Assembly: GCF_019656335.1 (NCBI RefSeq)
Contig: NZ_BPLZ01000015.1
Span: 1 to 64,000 of the forward strand
Reading direction: 5' to 3'
Length of the DNA: 64,000 bases
Source: Pseudomonas sp. NCCP-436
GTDB taxonomy: Bacteria; Pseudomonadota; Gammaproteobacteria; Pseudomonadales; Pseudomonadaceae
Shown: one piece after another, positions 26,041-36,423 of the stretch
Layout of the letters: every line of letters begins with the position of its first letter
Position numbering within the stretch: the stretch's first letter is position 1
Notes under the pieces: model-generated
The model's input: the letters and a program-made list of their open reading frames with translations, nothing else
Told to the model about the DNA's origin: nothing
Database searches by the model: none
Position numbers and translations under genes: made by a program

Positions 26041-26249
26041 GCGACGAATCCAGCCATGCAGGGTTTGCGCTGCGCAGCCGATCTTCGGTGCTATCGCCTC
26101 GATGGCCGCCCACTCGGATGGTAGTCGTTCAGGTGTTCCAGAACCATGCGCACGGCACGTTCACGGACTTCAGGGGAGTAGGTCGCGGTCTTTCTCATGG
26201 CCTCATCTTCTCAAGAGTTGAGGCCTCCACGAAACCCCGGGGCGATTCA
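26041..26249 (-). mobile_element. Remnant of an IS3-family insertion sequence (left end and orfA start, frameshifted)
   Basis: On the minus strand, TGAATCGCCCCGGGG at 26249 downwards looks like the terminal repeat of IS3-group elements (TGAACCGCCCCGGG type). It is followed by ATG at 26198 and [20 protein letters not shown], the usual start of IS3-family OrfA. One base appears missing around 26128-26133; after it the frame continues [20 protein letters not shown] until about 26041, where similarity stops. The rest of the element, including orfB, is absent. The remnant lies 146 bp after tRNA-Gly. Confidence 0.75.
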
Positions 26250-26702
26250 ACGAGACATTAAGCCAATGTTTTAAAAGGGTTTTATTGCAGACTATTGGTT
26301 TGCAGAAGATGGGGGTCATACCGTAGTACGACAACGCAGCCAGCGGTGGAGATGTGCCGGAAAAATCAAACGCTGATCGAGCGTTATTGGCGGCAGCCAG
26401 CTGAAATAAGAAGGGCTGTTCGGGAACGGCCTGCACTCCTGAAGTAGGCCACTACACACCCCCCAGCGCAGGGCCGGTAGTATGCGAAAATTCCCCGTGG
26501 CGATAACCGCCCCCCTCAAGACTTCGCCGAGAAAGGTCAGGCAGGCGAAACAACGCGGTATAGGTGTTGTGATTGGCATTGCGGACTGTTTTTAATGCCG
26601 CATCACCACGCGCTGGCACTTTTCGTACACAGCCTGGCGGGAAGAAACTCGGACGTCGCCCCGGCCCCGCCGCGTAGTGCAGTAGGGCCGCCAGCGGCTG
26701 GT
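26250..26702. other. Gap without recognised gene
   Basis: No frame in this 453-bp stretch resembles a family I know. A minus-strand frame of 117 codons overlapping the end of eda looks like chance. The stretch lies between the IS remnant and eda, and may be residue of former insertions. Confidence 0.45.
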
Positions 26703-27374
26703 TCAGGCCAGCAGTTGCAGTGCTTCGCTGCTGCACTGGGCGATGCGCGTCCAGTCGCCCTGCTCGACCCATTCCCGGCGGAACATCCAGGTGCCGCCCA
26801 CGCACATGACATTGGGCTCGGCCATATAGTGCTGCAGGTTGTCGGTAGAGATACCACCAGTAGGGCAGAAGCGCACTCCGCCGAATGGTCCGGAGAAAGC
26901 CTTGAGCGCCGCCACGCCACCGCAGATTTCTGCCGGGAACAGTTTGAAGCGGCGATAGCCCAGGGCGTAGCCGACCATCAGTTCCGAAGCGCTGCTAATG
27001 CCGGGCAGCAGCGGTAGCGGGTTGTCCAGCGCCGCTAGCAGCAGCTCGCGGGTGCTGCCCGGGGTAACGATGAATTGCGCGCCGGCCTCGGTGGCGGCCG
27101 CCAGCATCCCCTCATCCAGCACGGTGCCGGCGCCGATGCACAGCTCGGGGCGCTCGGCTCGCAGGCGGCGGATCGCTTCCAGGCCAAACTTGGAGCGAAG
27201 GGTTACTTCCAGAACCGTCAGGCCACCAGCAGTCAATGCGTCGGCCAACGGCAGAATGTCTTCCTCACGGGCGATGGTAATGACCGGCATAATCCGGGCC
27301 TGGGCGCAGATACGGTCGATTTCGGCGATTTTTTCGGCCATGCGCGCAGGCAGGCTCAGGTCAGGGCTGGTCAT
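26703..27374 (-). CDS. eda: 2-dehydro-3-deoxy-6-phosphogluconate (KDPG) aldolase
   Basis: A 223-residue class-I aldolase that splits KDPG into pyruvate and glyceraldehyde 3-phosphate, the last step of the Entner-Doudoroff pathway. The Schiff-base lysine lies in GYRRFKLFPAE. GLTVLEVTLRS carries the conserved Glu, and GTVLDEGMLAAATEAGAQFIVTPG and FCPTGGIS are phosphate-binding blocks. ATG at 27374 sits one base after the pgl stop (TGAAATGA), so translation is coupled. It is last in the zwf-pgl-eda operon under HexR. Confidence 0.96.
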   Translation of the reverse strand: MTSPDLSLPARMAEKIAEIDRICAQARIMPVITIAREEDILPLADALTAGGLTVLEVTLRSKFGLEAIRRLRAERPELCIGAGTVLDEGMLAAATEAGAQFIVTPGSTRELLLAALDNPLPLLPGISSASELMVGYALGYRRFKLFPAEICGGVAALKAFSGPFGGVRFCPTGGISTDNLQHYMAEPNVMCVGGTWMFRREWVEQGDWTRIAQCSSEALQLLA

Positions 27375-27375
27375 T

Positions 27376-28075
27376 TCAGTGGCACCAGTAGATTTCAAGG
27401 GGGGAATGAAGGAAGGCACGGATCGGCAAACTGGCCACCTCACCAGGCTCAAGAGCCTCAGCCAGGGTCGCCAGCTTGGCCGGTCCCTGGATTGCCAGCA
27501 GCGGCAGACGGGCGCGGCCCAGCACGGACAGGGTCAGCGTCAGGCGCTGACGCGGTTCAACCGGTGCCAGCATCGGCAATACACGGCGGCTGCCTTCCGT
27601 CTGCAACGCCTGCTCCAGCAGCGGGCTGTGCGGAAATAGCGAGGCGGTATGGCCGTCGTCTCCCATCCCCAGCACCAGCACGTCGATCTGCGGCAAATCG
27701 GCAAAGGCCGCATCGGCCAGTTCAGCGGCCTGCTCCAGGCAGCCGGCTACCTGATAGAGGCTGAACAGCCGCGCTTCGGCGGCCGCGCCGCGCAGCAGAT
27801 GCCGGCGAACCAGCGCTTCATTGCTGGAGGCATGGTTGACCGGCACCCAGCGCTCGTCGGCCAGGCTGACCAATACTTGCGCCCAGGGCAGCGACTGCTG
27901 TGCCAGGGCCTCGAAAAAGGCTACCGGGCTGCGTCCACCAGACACCACCAGGGTCGCACTGCCGCGCGCCTCGATGGCCTGGCGCAATGCCCCGGCTACT
28001 CGCAGAGCCAATGCCTCGGCCATTTGCCCGGCGTCAGCATGGCTGCAAGCGATGACGCCCTGCGGCAGTTCCAGT

Positions 28076-28089
<14 letters not shown>
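27376..28089 (-). CDS. pgl: 6-phosphogluconolactonase
   Basis: A 237-residue 6-phosphogluconolactonase of the NagB-like (DevB) type, hydrolysing 6-phosphogluconolactone to 6-phosphogluconate. Blocks include [39 protein letters not shown] and [17 protein letters not shown], the last holding catalytic residues. AGGAACTGGT precedes ATG at 28089; an earlier start in the same frame lacks support. It overlaps the end of zwf by 14 bp. Confidence 0.95.
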
Positions 28090-29545
<1,456 letters not shown>

Positions 29546-29575
29546 GATTTTTTATTATTTTACCAAGATACACTA

Positions 29576-29604
29576 GAAATACCGCTTAAATTCGGTTTGA
29601 TCAA
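29576..29604 (-). promoter_or_regulatory. Predicted zwf promoter
   Basis: On the minus strand, TTGATC (29604-29599) and TATTTC (29581-29576) are separated by 17 bp. The start would fall about 25 bp before the zwf ATG. Confidence 0.55.
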
Positions 29605-29613
29605 GCAAAAATA

Positions 29614-29628
29614 TTGTAATAGCAACAA
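29614..29628. promoter_or_regulatory. HexR operator between zwf and hexR
   Basis: TTGT-AATAGCA-ACAA at 29614-29628 fits the TTGT-N7/8-ACAA site described for Pseudomonas HexR, which releases DNA when it binds KDPG. It sits just upstream of the predicted zwf -35. Confidence 0.75.
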
Positions 29629-29760
29629 CATTTCTCAGAGAGACAGGAGAAGCAGTGGTGAGCATCGATTCCGATCAGTAGGATAAGCCAGCCCGGAAGG
29701 GGTGCCCGGCCCCTGCCAGCGGCGCCCGCCGACCTCTCCAACGTCCTGTCAGGAGCCCCC

Positions 29761-30630
29761 ATGGACCGCATGCGCAACCTACTGGAACAGATCCAAAGCC
29801 GCCTGAACGATCTGAACAAGGCCGAACGCAAGGTGGCTGAAGTGATCCTGCACGATCCCCAGCAGGCCACCCGCCTGAGCATCGCGGCCCTGGCGCAGGC
29901 AGCAGGCGTCAGCGAGCCGACGGTCAACCGCTTCTGCCGCTCCTTCGGTGCCAACGGCTACCCCGAGCTGAAGATGCAACTGGCCCAAAGCCTGGCCAGC
30001 GGCGCCGCCTATGTCAGCCGTGCGGTGTCGGCTGACGACGGTCCCGATGCCTATACCCGGAAGATTTTCGGCAGTACCATCGCCTCACTCGACGCCGCCT
30101 GCCAGAGTCTCGACCCGCAGCACATCAGCCGCGCTGTCGACCTGCTGATCCAGGCACGACAAATACACTTCTTCGGGCTTGGCGCCTCAGCCTCGGTGGC
30201 GCTGGACGCGCAGCACAAGTTCTTCCGCTTCAACCTGGCCGTTTCAGCCCACTCCGATGTACTGATGCAGCGCATGATCGCCTCGGTGGCACACACCGGC
30301 GACCTGTTCGTGATCATTTCCTATACGGGGCGCACCCGTGAACTGGTGGAGGTGGCACGCCTGGCCCGGGAAAACGGCGCCTCGGTGCTCGGCCTGACCG
30401 CCGCCGATTCACCACTGGCCCGGGTCAGCACCCTGAGTCTGGACATCCCGCTGCCAGAGGACACCGACATCTACATGCCGATGACCTCGCGCATCATCCA
30501 GCTCACCGTGCTCGACGTGCTCGCCACCGGTGTTACCCTGCGCCGCGGCGTGGACTTCCAGCCACACCTGCGCAAGATCAAGGAAAGCCTCAGCGCCAGC
30601 CGCTATCCGGCAGATGAGGAACCGCTGTAA
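29761..30630 (+). CDS. hexR: HexR, RpiR-family regulator of glucose metabolism
   Basis: A 289-residue RpiR-family repressor. The N-terminal winged-helix segment has [20 protein letters not shown] and [20 protein letters not shown]. The C-terminal SIS sugar-phosphate domain (about 125-260) holds [20 protein letters not shown] and [20 protein letters not shown]. In Pseudomonas it represses zwf-pgl-eda, edd-glk and gap-1 and is relieved by KDPG. CAGGAGCCCCC precedes the ATG. It is divergent from zwf with its operator between. Confidence 0.95.
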   Translation: MDRMRNLLEQIQSRLNDLNKAERKVAEVILHDPQQATRLSIAALAQAAGVSEPTVNRFCRSFGANGYPELKMQLAQSLASGAAYVSRAVSADDGPDAYTRKIFGSTIASLDAACQSLDPQHISRAVDLLIQARQIHFFGLGASASVALDAQHKFFRFNLAVSAHSDVLMQRMIASVAHTGDLFVIISYTGRTRELVEVARLARENGASVLGLTAADSPLARVSTLSLDIPLPEDTDIYMPMTSRIIQLTVLDVLATGVTLRRGVDFQPHLRKIKESLSASRYPADEEPL

Positions 30631-30685
30631 CCGGGTGTTCTCGCCAGCTTGCCTGGCGGTTCAGGATGTGCAAAATTCCGCCTTC

Positions 30686-30740
30686 GCGAGGACGACCTCC
30701 GCACCGCCAGCCAGGCGGTGAACCACCCGGGGACGGCCCC
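30686..30740 (+). promoter_or_regulatory. Guanidine-II (mini-ykkC) riboswitch before sugE
   Basis: Two short hairpins carry the diagnostic ACGR tetraloops: GAGG-ACGA-CCTC at 30688-30699 and GGGG-ACGG-CCCC at 30729-30740. The ribosome site AAGGAG starts 11 bases after the second, and the ATG follows at 30764. This is the mini-ykkC arrangement, known to bind guanidine and expose the ribosome site. The linker holds an extra perfect hairpin, CACCGCC (30702-30708) with GGCGGTG (30714-30720), between the two. Confidence 0.87.
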
Positions 30741-30763
30741 TTCAGCAAAAGAAGGAGTTCACC

Positions 30764-31078
30764 ATGTCCTGGATCATTCTGCTTCTGGCCGGTCTGTTTG
30801 AAGTCGGCTGGGCCATCGGCCTGAAGTACACCGACGGTTTTAGCCGCCCCCTGCCCACTTTTCTGACATTGGCGGCGATGGCGGTCAGCATCGGCCTGCT
30901 TGGACTGGCCATGAAGGAGTTGCCGCTGGGCACCGCTTATGCGGTGTGGACGGGCGTAGGCGCTGTGGGCACAGTGATTGCCGGCATTATCCTGTTCGGC
31001 GAGTCCATGGCGCTGATGCGTCTGGCCAGTGTCGCACTGATTATCACCGGGCTGGTCGGACTGAAGCTCAGTCACTGA
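30764..31078 (+). CDS. sugE: Small multidrug resistance-family guanidinium exporter (SugE/Gdx)
   Basis: A 104-residue four-helix SMR transporter. The membrane-embedded Glu is in [20 protein letters not shown] (E13), and the SugE/Gdx-type block [20 protein letters not shown] follows. SugE proteins (now Gdx) export guanidinium in exchange for protons. The upstream guanidine-II riboswitch supports this substrate strongly. The AAGGAG ribosome site is next to the second riboswitch hairpin. Confidence 0.93.
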   Translation: MSWIILLLAGLFEVGWAIGLKYTDGFSRPLPTFLTLAAMAVSIGLLGLAMKELPLGTAYAVWTGVGAVGTVIAGIILFGESMALMRLASVALIITGLVGLKLSH

Positions 31079-31132
31079 CGGCACTACGTACTGGCTGCCG
31101 GCAAAAGACCGGCAGCGCTCCTCCCAGAAAAC

Positions 31133-33007
31133 TCAGCGCCAGTCGCCGCGCAACTCCGCCACCCGCGCCTGCAGCTCCTCGCGCCTGGCCTGCTCGGCCG
31201 CAATGGGCTCGCCCGCCACCAGGCACACCCGCGACCACAGCCGACGGAAAAAGCCCTTGTTCGGATCACGACTGAAGAAGCTGCCCCACAACCCTTGCAG
31301 CGCCATGGGAATTACCGGCACCGGATTCTCCGCGAGAATGCGCTCGACTCCGCCCTTGAACTCGTTGATCTCGCCATCGCCGGTCAGCTTGCCCTCGGGG
31401 AAAATGCACACCAGCTCGCCGTTGCGCAGATACTCGGCGACCTTTCTGAACGCCGCATCGTAGATCAGCAGATCCTCATGACGCCCGGCAATCGGCACGG
31501 TGCCAGCCGTGCGGAAGACGAAGTTGAGCAGCGGCAGGTCGTAGATCTTGTAGTACATGACGAAGCGCACCGGCCGGCGCACCGCACCGCCGATCAGCAG
31601 CGCATCGACGAACGACACGTGGTTGCACACCAGCACCGCTGGGCCCTCTTCGGGAATGGCCTGCAACCCCCTGTGCTCGACGCGATACAGCGAATGTCCC
31701 AGCAGCCAGATAAGAAAGCGCATGCTGAATTCGGGGACGATCTTGAAGATATAGCTGTTGACCGCCACGTTCATCAGCGACACCACCAGAAACAGCTGCG
31801 GGATCGACAGCTCGGCAACGCTGAGAAAGAGGATCGCAACAACGGCTGAAACCACCATAAACAGCGCATTGAGGATATTGTTGGCGGCGATCACCCGGGC
31901 CCGCTCGTGCTCGGCGGTGCGCGACTGGATCAGCGCATACAGCGGCACGATGTAGAAGCCGCCGAACAGACCGATGCCGAGAATGCAGCCAAGGATCCAC
32001 CAGGCCTGAGTATGGCCCAGCAGAGCCTGCCAGTCGTGCGGTATCGCACCCATGGGAAAGCCGCCGGAGAGCCACCACAGCAGCATGCCGAACAGCGTCA
32101 GGCCGATGGAGCCGAACGGCACCAGACCAATTTCCACCTTGTGCCCACTCATTCGCTCGCAGAGCATCGAGCCCAGGCCGATACCCAGCGAAAACACGGT
32201 AAGGATCAGCGTCACCACGCTCTCGTCACCGTGCAGCCACTCCTTGGCATAGGCCGGAATCTGCGTCAGGTACACCGCACCGAGGAACCAGAACCAGGAG
32301 TTGCCCACCAGCGAGCGCGACACCGCCGGACGCTGGCCGAGCCCCAGCTTCAGCGTTACCCAAGTCTGACGCAGGATGTTCCAGTCCAGCCGCAACTGAG
32401 GCATTGCCGGCTGTGCCCTTGGGATGTTGAGGCTTGCCAGATAGCCGAACAGCGCCACCGCCACCACCGAGCCGGCAACGATCGCCGCATAGTTGTCGCT
32501 GGCCATGATCACGCCAGCGCCGATGGTGCCGGCGAGAATGGCGAGGAAGGTTCCCATCTCCACCAGCGCATTACCGCCCACCAGTTCGTTCTCGCGCAGG
32601 TGCTGCGGCAGGATCGAGTACTTCACCGGGCCGAACAGCGCCGACTGGGTGCCCATGGCGAACAATACCGCAAGCATCAGCGTCAGGTTGTTCAGCAACA
32701 CCCCGGCCGCGCCGACGAACAGGATCAACACCTCGGCCAGCTTGAGCCTGCGGATCAGCGCATCCTTGGCGAACTTCTCGCCAAACTGCCCGCCCAGCGC
32801 GGAGAACAGGAAGAACGGCAGGATGAACAGCAAGGCGCAAAGGTTGACCAGCAGATCCCGGTCTGCATCGATATTGAGCCTGAACAGGATGACCAGTATC
32901 AGCGACTGCTTGAAGACGTTGTCGTTGAAGGCGCCAAGCAATTGCGTCACGAAAAATGGCAGGAAACGCCTCTTGCCAAGCAGGGCGAATTGCGATTGTT
33001 GAGTCAT
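31133..33007 (-). CDS. MFS transporter fused to 1-acylglycerol-3-phosphate acyltransferase
   Basis: A 624-residue two-domain membrane protein. Residues about 1-405 are an MFS transporter of the LplT lysophospholipid type, opening RRFLPFFVTQLLGAFNDNVF. Residues about 430-600 are a PlsC-type acyltransferase with its NHVSFVD (NHX4D) motif and FPEGKLTGDG block. This resembles the LplT-Aas system, in which lysophospholipid is flipped inward and reacylated, but no acyl-ACP synthetase domain is attached here. ATG at 33007 is the natural start; the longer frame upstream overlaps the small RNA locus. Convergent with sugE. Confidence 0.9.
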   Translation of the reverse strand: MTQQSQFALLGKRRFLPFFVTQLLGAFNDNVFKQSLILVILFRLNIDADRDLLVNLCALLFILPFFLFSALGGQFGEKFAKDALIRRLKLAEVLILFVGAAGVLLNNLTLMLAVLFAMGTQSALFGPVKYSILPQHLRENELVGGNALVEMGTFLAILAGTIGAGVIMASDNYAAIVAGSVVAVALFGYLASLNIPRAQPAMPQLRLDWNILRQTWVTLKLGLGQRPAVSRSLVGNSWFWFLGAVYLTQIPAYAKEWLHGDESVVTLILTVFSLGIGLGSMLCERMSGHKVEIGLVPFGSIGLTLFGMLLWWLSGGFPMGAIPHDWQALLGHTQAWWILGCILGIGLFGGFYIVPLYALIQSRTAEHERARVIAANNILNALFMVVSAVVAILFLSVAELSIPQLFLVVSLMNVAVNSYIFKIVPEFSMRFLIWLLGHSLYRVEHRGLQAIPEEGPAVLVCNHVSFVDALLIGGAVRRPVRFVMYYKIYDLPLLNFVFRTAGTVPIAGRHEDLLIYDAAFRKVAEYLRNGELVCIFPEGKLTGDGEINEFKGGVERILAENPVPVIPMALQGLWGSFFSRDPNKGFFRRLWSRVCLVAGEPIAAEQARREELQARVAELRGDWR

Positions 33008-33134
33008 CGTCCTTGGTCCTCGCGGGAGTCGAAAGGCCCGCACAAGGCATTTGACTGCAACTGGCCCTGCAAAAGCCACACTATCGGGCTCAGCGCTTTC
33101 CAGCGCCGGGAGGACGTCCACATAACTTGCAGGC

Positions 33135-33230
33135 AAAAAAAACGGCAGCCCACTGGGCTACCGTCCTCGAACTCAGAGAAAACGTCAGTACCCTCGCACT
33201 GACTACAACCTCACCTGCAGTCCCGAAGGA
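33135..33230 (-). ncRNA. Candidate small RNA with intrinsic terminator
   Basis: On the minus strand a -10-like GACTATACG (33244-33236) is followed by about 95 bases and a strong terminator. The stem ACGGTAGCCCA (33164-33154)/TGGGCTGCCGT (33152-33142) has one mismatch and is followed by eight T (33142-33135). Inside are a UUCG-closed hairpin (TCC-TTCG-GGA near 33229-33220) and a second stem GTCAGT/ACTGAC at 33203-33184. No gene upstream on this strand needs a terminator here. The CTATAC-type -10 without a -35 resembles stress-sigma promoters, and the overall look recalls Pseudomonas RgsA/P16-type RNAs, but I cannot confirm the family. Confidence 0.7.
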
Positions 33231-33329
33231 ATGCCCGTATAGTCTGCCCAATGCGGGGAGCACCGTCCGTTGATCTTTGTTATTGCCCTGCAAAGAAATG
33301 TAACCAGCCACTGACCGACCGGTTCGCCC

Positions 33330-34046
33330 ATGACCGAGCCCACACCCTTCTCTCCTCCGCCCTGCTGCAGCGCCTTCGATGACCATGACCGGCTGCCGAA
33401 GCCGCTGGCCGGCAGCCATCTGATCGGCCTGCACTTCGACCCGCTGCGCTTTACCCCCGAAGACTTCGCCCACTGCGACATATCGCCGGTGCCTGGAGTA
33501 GCCAAGCGCCAGTGCGAATATCTGGCCGGACGGCTCTGCGCCAGAGAAGCGCTGCGCCGGCTCAAGGGTTACGATTTTGTGCCGGCGGTCGGCGCCGACC
33601 GTGCCCCACAGTGGCCGCCCGGCATCAGCGGCTCGATTACCCACGGCGACAACTGGGCGGCGGCGCTGGTGGCCGAAACCAGGCATTGGCAAGCCATTGG
33701 TCTGGACGTTGAGCGACTTATGGGCCCCGAACGGGCCGAGCGCCTGCAGCAGGAGATTCTCACCAGCGAAGAGTGTCGGCGCCTGCTGGAGCTGGACGAA
33801 GCAGCCCGCGCCCTGCGCATCAGCCAGACCTTCTCGCTCAAGGAGAGCCTGTTCAAGGCGCTCTATCCGCTGACGCTGACACGCTTCTACTTCCACGATG
33901 CCGAACTGCTGGAATGCAACAACGGCAGCGCGCGCCTGCGCCTGCTGACGGATCTGAGCCCGCAGTGGCGCGCCGGCCGCGAGCTGGACGGGCAGTACAG
34001 CCTGTTCGACGGGCGCGTGCTAAGTCTGGTCGCGGTCGCCGCCTGA
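33330..34046 (+). CDS. pcpS: 4'-phosphopantetheinyl transferase (PcpS/EntD type)
   Basis: A 238-residue Sfp/EntD-type transferase that attaches 4'-phosphopantetheine from CoA to acyl, peptidyl or siderophore carrier proteins. Blocks are RQCEYLAGRLCAREALRRL, GSITHGDNWAAALVA, the Mg-binding GLDVERL and FSLKESLFKAL with the catalytic Glu and Lys. Pseudomonas aeruginosa has a single such enzyme, PcpS, serving both primary and secondary metabolism. The ribosome site is poor. The end overlaps the convergent sensor kinase gene by 27 bp. Confidence 0.92.
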   Translation: MTEPTPFSPPPCCSAFDDHDRLPKPLAGSHLIGLHFDPLRFTPEDFAHCDISPVPGVAKRQCEYLAGRLCAREALRRLKGYDFVPAVGADRAPQWPPGISGSITHGDNWAAALVAETRHWQAIGLDVERLMGPERAERLQQEILTSEECRRLLELDEAARALRISQTFSLKESLFKALYPLTLTRFYFHDAELLECNNGSARLRLLTDLSPQWRAGRELDGQYSLFDGRVLSLVAVAA

Positions 34047-35660
34047 ACCTTCCTCTTCGCCCTGACAGCGCGGCCACACCAGGCTGAAGCGTGCGCCGCC
34101 CAGGCTTTCGCTACGATTGATCTGTGCCCGTCCACCGTGCCAGTAGATGATCCGCCGAACGATGGACAAACCCAGCCCATGCCCACCCGAAGCCCGCGTT
34201 CGGCTGTCGTCAAGACGTAAAAAGGGGCTGAACAGACGCTCCCAGGCTTCTTCCGGCACGCCCGGCCCGTCATCCTCGACATCGATCCGGCAACGTTTGT
34301 AGCCCACCTGGCAACTGATCAGCACACGCTTCTCGGCATAGCGCATGGCATTGCTGACCAGGTTCTGCAGTGCCCGATGCAGATAGCGCGGTTCGGCCTC
34401 GACCCAGCAACTGGTGTCGGCCTGCACACTGAGCACTGCACCACGCTCGATGCGCACGCTGCTGCTCAAGGGCGCCAGTTCCTCGATCACCTGATCGATC
34501 AGCGACCGCAGCTCCACCGGCTGGAAGTTCAACGCCGGCGACCCCTGTTCCAGACGGGCGTAGGTGAGCATCTCGTCCACCAGCTTGTCGAGATCCTGGA
34601 TATCACTGTCCATGCCGTCCATGTACTTGCGCCGGGAAACCTCGTCCTCGGCATCGGCAATCATCTCCAGGCCGAAACGCAGCCGCGCCACCGGCGTGCG
34701 CAGCTCGTGCGACACTGCCCGCACCAGCTCGCGCTGGGTGCTCAGGGAAGTCTGCAGGTGCTCGGCCATGGCGTTGAAGCTATTGGCCAGACGTCCGACC
34801 GAGTCATTGCCGGTGGCCGGCACCCGCGCATCCAGGCGGCCACTGGCAATTCGCGTAGCGGCGCCCTCCAGCGCTCGCAGTCGCTGCTCCAGCGAACGCA
34901 CCAGCAGGTAGACGATCAGACCGATCAGACTCAGACCGAGAGCGCAAATCAGTACCAGCAACTGCGGCGGATAGGGATTCATCTGGTACAGCGGGCCGAT
35001 CTCCAGCACCCATGGCGTATCCACCACTCCGGACAGCACATGGATCGAATCACCACCACGGCCCAGCGCCATCACCGTATCGCCTTCGTCGATACGGCGG
35101 CGCTGATCCACATCCAGCTCGGCTTCCTCCAGACGTACCAGGCGCAGGTCGAAACCAAACTGCTTGGCCTCCTTCAGCTCGGCCAGACGTTGCGGCTGCT
35201 CATCCGCCGGGTAGCGCACCAGCTCGTCGATCAGCAGGTAGTTGGTGGCTCGCGCCAGTTGCTCGCTGACCTGACGAATTTCGCCGGTCAGCAATAGCGG
35301 CTGCTGCTCGTTCAGCAGACCGTAGACCCAAGCCGAGTGCGGGCCGGTCTGCTGCACCAGTACATGACCGCGCTGCAAACGCTTGCGCTCGCCCGCCTCC
35401 AGTTGCACTTCATCCAGCTCCTGCAGACGCAGCGGAATGCCCAGCAGACGCGACCAGACCGCCAGAGCTCGACGCCGCTCCACCTCGCTCATGCCCAGCA
35501 GATTGTCCGCCATCAGGCGAAAGGTGCCGCGCGCCAGCCCTTCGCGATACTGATCACTGCGCACCTCGTTGACCAGTTGCAGGGTGCCGACACCGAGCAA
35601 CGCCACCAGCACCAGTGCGGCCAGCATGCCGCCATAGATTCGCAGGAAGATCGAATTCAT
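34020..35660 (-). CDS. Sensor histidine kinase (RstB-like)
   Basis: A 546-residue membrane sensor kinase. TM1 is IYGGMLAALVLVALLGVGTL; a periplasmic domain of about 215 residues follows, then TM2 (LLVLICALGLSLIGLIVYLL). A HAMP region precedes the dimerisation helix with the phosphorylated His in RAVSHELRTPVARLRFGLEM. The ATPase domain has NLVSNAMRY (N box), DDGPGVPEE (G1) and GGHGLGLSIV (G2). The signal is not known. ATG at 35660 starts the first membrane helix. It is seven bases downstream of the response regulator gene. Confidence 0.92.
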   Translation of the reverse strand: MNSIFLRIYGGMLAALVLVALLGVGTLQLVNEVRSDQYREGLARGTFRLMADNLLGMSEVERRRALAVWSRLLGIPLRLQELDEVQLEAGERKRLQRGHVLVQQTGPHSAWVYGLLNEQQPLLLTGEIRQVSEQLARATNYLLIDELVRYPADEQPQRLAELKEAKQFGFDLRLVRLEEAELDVDQRRRIDEGDTVMALGRGGDSIHVLSGVVDTPWVLEIGPLYQMNPYPPQLLVLICALGLSLIGLIVYLLVRSLEQRLRALEGAATRIASGRLDARVPATGNDSVGRLANSFNAMAEHLQTSLSTQRELVRAVSHELRTPVARLRFGLEMIADAEDEVSRRKYMDGMDSDIQDLDKLVDEMLTYARLEQGSPALNFQPVELRSLIDQVIEELAPLSSSVRIERGAVLSVQADTSCWVEAEPRYLHRALQNLVSNAMRYAEKRVLISCQVGYKRCRIDVEDDGPGVPEEAWERLFSPFLRLDDSRTRASGGHGLGLSIVRRIIYWHGGRAQINRSESLGGARFSLVWPRCQGEEEGSGGDRDQT

Positions 35661-35667
35661 GTGCAGT

Positions 35668-36423
35668 TCAGCCGGCAGTCGGGGCGGCATCGCGGGCCGA
35701 CAGAGCCTCGGCAGCCTCGGCCACGAACAGGTAACCCTTGCTGCGAACCGTCTTGATCAGCCGTGGATGCATCGGGTCATCGCCGATTTTCGGCCGGATG
35801 CGGGAAATCCGTACGTCGATGGAGCGATCCTGACCGTCATACTCGATGCCGCGCAGCGCTGCAAAAATTTCCTCTCGCGAGAGGATGCGCCCGGCATTGA
35901 CCGCCAGCAGCCAGAGCAAGTCGAATTCGGCGCTGGTCAGTTCGATGCTCTGCTCACCCAGCCAGGCCTCGCGCATGGCCTTGTCGACCACCAGCAGGCC
36001 GAACTGCAAGCGCCGCGGCTCGCCGTCATCCCGCTCGGCCTCGCTACCCTGGCGCCGCAGCAGCGCGCGAATGCGCGCCAGCAGCACGCGCGGACGCACC
36101 GGTTTGCACACATAGTCGTCGGCGCCCATCTCCAGTCCCAGCACCTGATCCATATCGTCGGTGCGGGCGGTCAGCATCAGCACCGGCCCCTTGTAGCCGT
36201 TGCGTATCTTGCGGCAGATGCTCAGGCCGTCCTCGCCCGGCAGCATCAGGTCGAGCATCACCAGATCCGGCTGCTCGGCAAGAATCCGCGCTGCCGCTTT
36301 GGCGCCGTTGGCCTCGATTGCCACCCGCAGCCCGTTACCCTCCAGGTAATCGCGCGTCAGTTGTGCCAGTCGCTGGTCGTCCTCAACGATGAGAATCTGC
36401 CAGGCTTCTTGTTGTTGTTCCAA
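35668..36423 (-). CDS. OmpR-family response regulator (RstA-like)
   Basis: A 251-residue response regulator. The receiver domain starts with ILIVEDDQRLAQLTRDYLEG; the phosphorylated Asp is D58 in LVMLDLMLPGEDG, and the conserved Lys is in YVCKPVRPR. The OmpR winged helix spans about 145-235 with ELTSAEFDLLWLLAVNAGRI and RSIDVRISRIRPKIG. I place the start at TTG 36423 (TTG GAA CAA), preceded by GGGAGAGACGAA, because the only upstream ATG would add 43 unlike residues. It pairs with the adjacent sensor kinase. Confidence 0.9.
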   Translation of the reverse strand: MEQQQEAWQILIVEDDQRLAQLTRDYLEGNGLRVAIEANGAKAAARILAEQPDLVMLDLMLPGEDGLSICRKIRNGYKGPVLMLTARTDDMDQVLGLEMGADDYVCKPVRPRVLLARIRALLRRQGSEAERDDGEPRRLQFGLLVVDKAMREAWLGEQSIELTSAEFDLLWLLAVNAGRILSREEIFAALRGIEYDGQDRSIDVRISRIRPKIGDDPMHPRLIKTVRSKGYLFVAEAAEALSARDAAPTAG

